Of a stretch of DNA of 64,000 bases, positions 61,004 to 64,000 are shown piece after piece (the stretch's first letter is position 1; every line of letters starts with the position of its first letter). The DNA is taken from positions 357,623-421,622 of the forward strand of contig NZ_BMCM01000003.1 in the NCBI RefSeq assembly GCF_014635185.1, written 5' to 3'. The notes beneath the pieces were generated by a model. The model ran no database searches. It saw only the letters and a program-made list of their open reading frames with translations, and was not told the origin of the DNA. Both the position numbers and the translations under genes were made by a program. This stretch comes from Microbacterium murale (GTDB taxonomy: Bacteria > Actinomycetota > Actinomycetes > Actinomycetales > Microbacteriaceae).

Positions 61004-62313
61004 CCAGGCCGCAGCACTTCGGCTGGTTCCTCGCACGCGGGTTCGGCCCCCAGGGGTGGGGCTATGCGTCCCTCGACTGGGACTACGACTGGACGCGGCC
61101 GGAGATCTATCAGGAAGCAGCCCGCACACTCGAACAGGCCGGCTTCGACCTCGTGATCATCGAGGACGCTCCCTCCCTCGGATCCCCCGAGACGATCGAC
61201 CTGCGGGTGCGACACGCGTTCGGCGGCCCCAAGCACGATCCTCTGCTCCTGGCCCCCTATCTGTTCCAGGCGACGCGGCATCTGGGCATCGTGCCCACCG
61301 TGAATCCGGCCGGGCTCCTCCCCTACACCGCCGCGCGCCAGTTCTCGACGCTGCAGCATCTCAGCGGACATCGCCTGGGGTTGAACGTCGTGACAGACAC
61401 CGGAAGCGCACGCCATTTCTCCGATGCGCCGACGCTCGACCACGATGGCGCATATGACAGGGCAGAGGAATGGCTGGACGGCATCCGCTCGCTCTGGCGC
61501 AGCTGGGAAGACGGCGCACTGGTCGCCGACACAGGAACAGACGTCTACGCCGATGGATCACGGCTGCATGCCATAAGGCATCGTGGCGAGCATTTCGCAT
61601 TCGACGGACCACTCAATGCTCTGCCGTTCACGGATGGCGAGCCGGCCATCGTCTCGCCAGGCGGGTCAGGCCGCGGCCTCGGCTTCGCCGGAGCCAATTC
61701 AGATGTCCAACTCGCTCTCGCTCCGCTGGACGAAGCGTCCGTTCGGGCATACCGCGCGAAGATCCATCAGGCGGCCGTCGACGCCGGGCGACGTCCTGCA
61801 GACATCAAGATCCTGTTCGCGATCCAGCCTGTGATCACCAGTTCGGCGGACGAGGCGGAGCGGATCGTCGCAGCATCCGCACACCCGGACGACGCAGCCC
61901 TCCAGCAGATCGCCCGAAAGCAGTCCAGCGACCTGGAGACAGACCTCACGTCGCTCGATCTCGACTGCCCTCTGGATCCCGCAGTGTTCGGTGCGCACGT
62001 CTCACAGGGCAGCATCCGACGCCTGCTCGGAGATCGCGGACCCGAGGCTCCATTGCGTGCACATCTCACAGCCCTGGCCCGCGCCGGCCGGATCTCCGAC
62101 CGCACCGGATTCGTCGGCACCGCCGAAGAGTTCGCCGACCTCATCGAGGAGCTGGGCGAGTGGGGCAACGACGGCGTGCTGCTGTGGGGCGATTTCCACC
62201 CGGTGACGCTGCACCGCACGCTCGACGAGCTCGTACCAGTGCTACGGCGGCGCGGAATCCTCCGGCGGGAATATGCCGCCGGAGGACTGCAGGAGAATCT
62301 GCGCGCGTTCTGA
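61000..62313 (+). CDS. FMN-dependent monooxygenase, NtaA/SnaA/DszA type
   Basis: 437-residue luciferase-like TIM-barrel monooxygenase. FGWFLARGFGPQGWGYASLD at the start, DLVIIEDAPSLGSP, GIVPTVNPAGLLPYTAARQF, HLSGHRLGLNVVTDTG, and VSPGGSGRGLGFAGANSDVQ match the NtaA/SnaA/DszA branch, which acts on chelates, sulfones and sulfonates using FMNH2 from a separate reductase. No reductase gene is adjacent. Coupled to the sulfhydrylase gene. Substrate unknown; an organosulfur compound is the likely guess. Confidence 0.88.
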   Translation: MTRPQHFGWFLARGFGPQGWGYASLDWDYDWTRPEIYQEAARTLEQAGFDLVIIEDAPSLGSPETIDLRVRHAFGGPKHDPLLLAPYLFQATRHLGIVPTVNPAGLLPYTAARQFSTLQHLSGHRLGLNVVTDTGSARHFSDAPTLDHDGAYDRAEEWLDGIRSLWRSWEDGALVADTGTDVYADGSRLHAIRHRGEHFAFDGPLNALPFTDGEPAIVSPGGSGRGLGFAGANSDVQLALAPLDEASVRAYRAKIHQAAVDAGRRPADIKILFAIQPVITSSADEAERIVAASAHPDDAALQQIARKQSSDLETDLTSLDLDCPLDPAVFGAHVSQGSIRRLLGDRGPEAPLRAHLTALARAGRISDRTGFVGTAEEFADLIEELGEWGNDGVLLWGDFHPVTLHRTLDELVPVLRRRGILRREYAAGGLQENLRAF

Positions 62314-62324
62314 CGCGCGGCGCG

Positions 62325-63317
62325 TCACTCGGTGATCGCGATCCGCTTCTTCTCACGCGACGACGAGATCAGGCTCGCCACGGTGGCGACGGCCATCGAC
62401 GCGAAGATCACTCCGAGCGACACCCAGTTGTTGATGTCGGGCGCCCACTCGATCGGGTGGCCGCCGTTGATGAACGGCAACTCGTTCTCGTGCATCGCGT
62501 GCAGGATGAGCTTGACGCCGATGAAGCCGAGGATGAACGCGACGCCGTAGTGCAGGTACTTGAGCTTCTCGAGCAGATCGCCGAGCAGGAAGTAGAGCTG
62601 GCGCAGACCCATCAGCGCGAACAGGTTCGCGGTGAAGACGATGAACGGATCCTGGGTGACGCCGAAGATCGCGGGGATCGAGTCGACGGCGAACATCAGG
62701 TCGGTCACGCCGAGCGAGACGAAGACGATCAGCATCGGCGTCCAGATCTTCTTGCCGTTCACGACGGTGCGGATCTTCGACCCGTCGTAGTCGTCGCTGA
62801 TGTCGATTCCACGGCGCAGCATCCGGATGATGAAGTTCTCGGTCTGCTGGTCATCCTCATGCTTGTCCGGCATGGCTTGGCGGATGGCGGTGAAGACGAG
62901 GAAGGCACCGAACAGGTAGAAGATCGGGCTGAGATGCTCGACCGCTGCGCCCACGATGAGGATGAACACCGCCCGCAGGATCAGCGCGATGATGATTCCC
63001 ACCATCAGCGCCTCCTGCTGATAACGACGAGGCACCGAGAACTGCGTCATGATCAGCACGAACACGAACAGGTTGTCGATGGAGAGGCTGTACTCCATCG
63101 CCCAACCGGTGAGGAAGTCCAGCGAGGTCTTCGCGTCCCCGACGAAGAACAGCACAGCAGCGAAGATCAGCGCGAGCGTCACGTAGAAGGCGACCCATAG
63201 GCTCGATTCCCTCGTGGAGGGGATATGCGGACGCTTCAGGATGAGAAGCAGGTCGGCGATGAGGATGACGGTCAGGACCACAAGGGATGTGATCTCGAAC
63301 CACACAGGGATGTTCAA
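62325..63317 (-). CDS. TerC-family membrane protein (manganese export type)
   Basis: 330 residues, eight or nine hydrophobic segments. Metal-site motifs are MEYSLSIDNLFVFVLI and VTDLMFAVDSIPAIFGVTQD, followed by FIVFTANLFALMGLRQLYFL. TerC/Alx proteins export Mn2+ or help metal loading of secreted enzymes. Start is TTG (63317); a GGTGC/GCACC hairpin stands directly before it. A yybP-ykoY riboswitch precedes the gene, so Mn2+ control is likely. Confidence 0.92.
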   Translation of the reverse strand: MNIPVWFEITSLVVLTVILIADLLLILKRPHIPSTRESSLWVAFYVTLALIFAAVLFFVGDAKTSLDFLTGWAMEYSLSIDNLFVFVLIMTQFSVPRRYQQEALMVGIIIALILRAVFILIVGAAVEHLSPIFYLFGAFLVFTAIRQAMPDKHEDDQQTENFIIRMLRRGIDISDDYDGSKIRTVVNGKKIWTPMLIVFVSLGVTDLMFAVDSIPAIFGVTQDPFIVFTANLFALMGLRQLYFLLGDLLEKLKYLHYGVAFILGFIGVKLILHAMHENELPFINGGHPIEWAPDINNWVSLGVIFASMAVATVASLISSSREKKRIAITE

Positions 63318-63332
63318 GGGTGCTCAGCACCT

Positions 63333-63360
63333 TTCGAGAGGGTCGGGAAAAGGCCGAAAG
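63333..63360 (-). promoter_or_regulatory. Anti-P1 pairing that can mask the TerC ribosome binding site
   Basis: The 3' strand of riboswitch P1 (CTTTCG, 63360-63355) is also the exact complement of CGAAAG (63336-63331 region), which begins the AAAGG sequence upstream of the TTG start. Without metal this pairing could hide AAAGG; metal-bound P1 would free it. Confidence 0.5.
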
Positions 63361-63451
63361 TCTCTCCCCCGCAGGATATGCGGCCCGTGTCCGGAGCGAC
63401 GCTGTCGTCGCTCGTGCTGACGAACACGGAGATTCGGGATACTCCCTCTCG
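63355..63451 (-). ncRNA. yybP-ykoY (Mn2+) riboswitch
   Basis: About 97 bases. P1 pairs CGAGAG (63451-63446) with CTTTCG (63360-63355). The 5' side continues GGGAGTA and the 3' side reads GAGACTTTC, the two conserved loop motifs of the family. Stems in between include CGACGACAGCGTCG-type and GCCGCATATCCTGCGG-type hairpins. TAGCAT at 63465-63460 would start transcription at the base of P1. The downstream gene is TerC, the classic partner. Confidence 0.78.
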
Positions 63452-63459
63452 CGGATTCG

Positions 63460-63465
63460 ATGCTA
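63460..63465 (-). promoter_or_regulatory. -10 box of the riboswitch transcript
   Basis: Minus-strand TAGCAT overlaps the stop codon of the upstream TerC gene. Start about six bases on falls at 63453, two bases before P1. Confidence 0.5.
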
Positions 63466-64000
63466 GCGGACGTTCTCCGAAACCGCGGACTTCCTGGTCT
63501 TGAACAGACTCGCCGCCGTCGCCACGGCGATGGTCAGGGCGATGAAGAGCAGCGAGAACCAGATCGGGATCTCGGGTGCCCACAGCATCGGCTCGCCGCC
63601 GTTGATGAAGGGCAGTTCGTTCACGTGCATCGCGTGCAGGACGAGCTTCACGCCGATGAACGCCAGGATGACTGCGAGGCCCTGGGCGAGGTAGACCAGC
63701 CGCTCCAGGAGCCCTCCGACGAGGAAGAACAGCTGACGCAGCCCCATGAGCGCGAACGCGTTGGCAGTGAAGACGATGTACGCCTCCTCGGTCAGACCGT
63801 ATATCGCCGGAATCGAGTCCACCGCGAACACGAGGTCGATGAAGCCGATGGCGATGATCGTCAGCAGCATCGGCGTGACGAATCGACGGCCGTCGATGCG
63901 AACGGTGAGCCGATCGCCGTGGTACTCGTCCGTGATGGGGAGGTGCCGCCGCACGAAGCGCATGAAGCGGCCCTGAGAGGGGTCGTGGTCAGCGGACACG
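63463..64000 (-). CDS. TerC-family membrane protein, C-terminal half (cut by window edge)
   Basis: 178 C-terminal residues of a second TerC protein; the N-terminal half lies beyond the right edge. FIDLVFAVDSIPAIYGLTEE, FTANAFALMGLRQLFFL, FIGVKLVLHAMHVNELPFIN and WFSLLFIALTIAVATAASLF match the neighbouring TerC closely, so this is a tandem duplication. It ends with a charged tail (KTRKSAVSENVR). The gap to the other terC holds the riboswitch. Confidence 0.92.
   Translation of the reverse strand, partial: VSADHDPSQGRFMRFVRRHLPITDEYHGDRLTVRIDGRRFVTPMLLTIIAIGFIDLVFAVDSIPAIYGLTEEAYIVFTANAFALMGLRQLFFLVGGLLERLVYLAQGLAVILAFIGVKLVLHAMHVNELPFINGGEPMLWAPEIPIWFSLLFIALTIAVATAASLFKTRKSAVSENVR

Noticed and set aside
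61470-63200. Plus-strand frame of about 576 codons over the monooxygenase and terC genes
   Set aside because: It crosses two real genes in opposite orientations and turns from Arg-rich to Asp/Glu/His-rich, as expected for a shadow of TerC.
1-64000. CRISPR arrays, tRNA or rRNA genes, insertion sequences, prophage or toxin-antitoxin pairs
   Set aside because: Looked for on both strands; no regular spaced repeats, clover-leaf genes, transposases, integrases or short paired ORFs of that kind were seen.

Overview
The window is a stretch of actinobacterial chromosome. High GC, many GTG starts, and the gene set (MabA-type FabG, DUF3099, DUF3515, SURF1, a glgM-like/glgC divergent pair, type B L31) point to Microbacteriaceae, most likely Microbacterium or a close relative. 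I see no tRNA, rRNA, CRISPR array, insertion sequence or prophage. Genes are packed tightly, often with 4-bp start/stop overlaps.

Layout. (1) 1-11237: branched-chain amino acid breakdown. A leucine-type operon (CitE-like lyase, MaoC hydratase, acyl-CoA dehydrogenase, biotin-dependent carboxylase alpha and beta) diverges from a TetR gene across two matching palindromes. A branched-chain keto-acid dehydrogenase operon (E1 alpha, E1 beta, E2) diverges from an Lrp/AsnC regulator. (2) 11298-19427: exonuclease, L31, an ABC ATPase, glycogen genes, serB, a hydrolase, fabG, and a DUF3099/small Cys protein/SURF1 operon. (3) 19429-59505: a long, mostly minus-strand housekeeping backbone in an order familiar from other Actinobacteria: trmD-rimM-khpA-rpsP, ffh, ftsY, smc, mutM-rnc-rpmF-yceD-coaD-recG, thiL, ddl-gpsA-plsC-murA-leuD-leuC. 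It is interrupted by blocks that are largely on the plus strand: a GCS2 ligase plus the glycerol genes glpK/regulator/glpD; TetR-lipB-lipA plus an 806-residue membrane protein and an acetyltransferase; and a leader-peptide/double-GNAT/ABC-exporter block. (4) 59693-62313: a PLP sulfhydrylase-like gene coupled to a flavin monooxygenase. (5) 62325-64000: two TerC genes, the second cut by the window edge.

How the parts fit. BkdABC makes acyl-CoAs from branched keto acids and the leucine-type operon processes isovaleryl-CoA further. LipB and LipA supply the lipoyl group that BkdC needs. GlpK and GlpD take glycerol to dihydroxyacetone phosphate, and a shared 14-bp palindrome upstream of both, and next to the start of the SorC-type gene between them, suggests one regulon. 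Ffh and FtsY are the two GTPases of the signal recognition pathway.

Most interesting regulatory reading: (a) a yybP-ykoY (manganese) riboswitch before one terC, with a downstream copy able to compete for the P1 strand; (b) a 15-residue, probably leaderless, Leu-Leu-Leu leader peptide before leuCD with a 10-bp perfect inverted repeat; (c) a 34-codon ORF with its own promoter and a very strong ribosome binding site, followed by three hairpins, in front of a double-GNAT/ABC block; (d) many genes with a TANNNT box exactly six bases before the start codon, the signature of leaderless transcripts. All promoter, operator and RNA calls are by eye and unverified.
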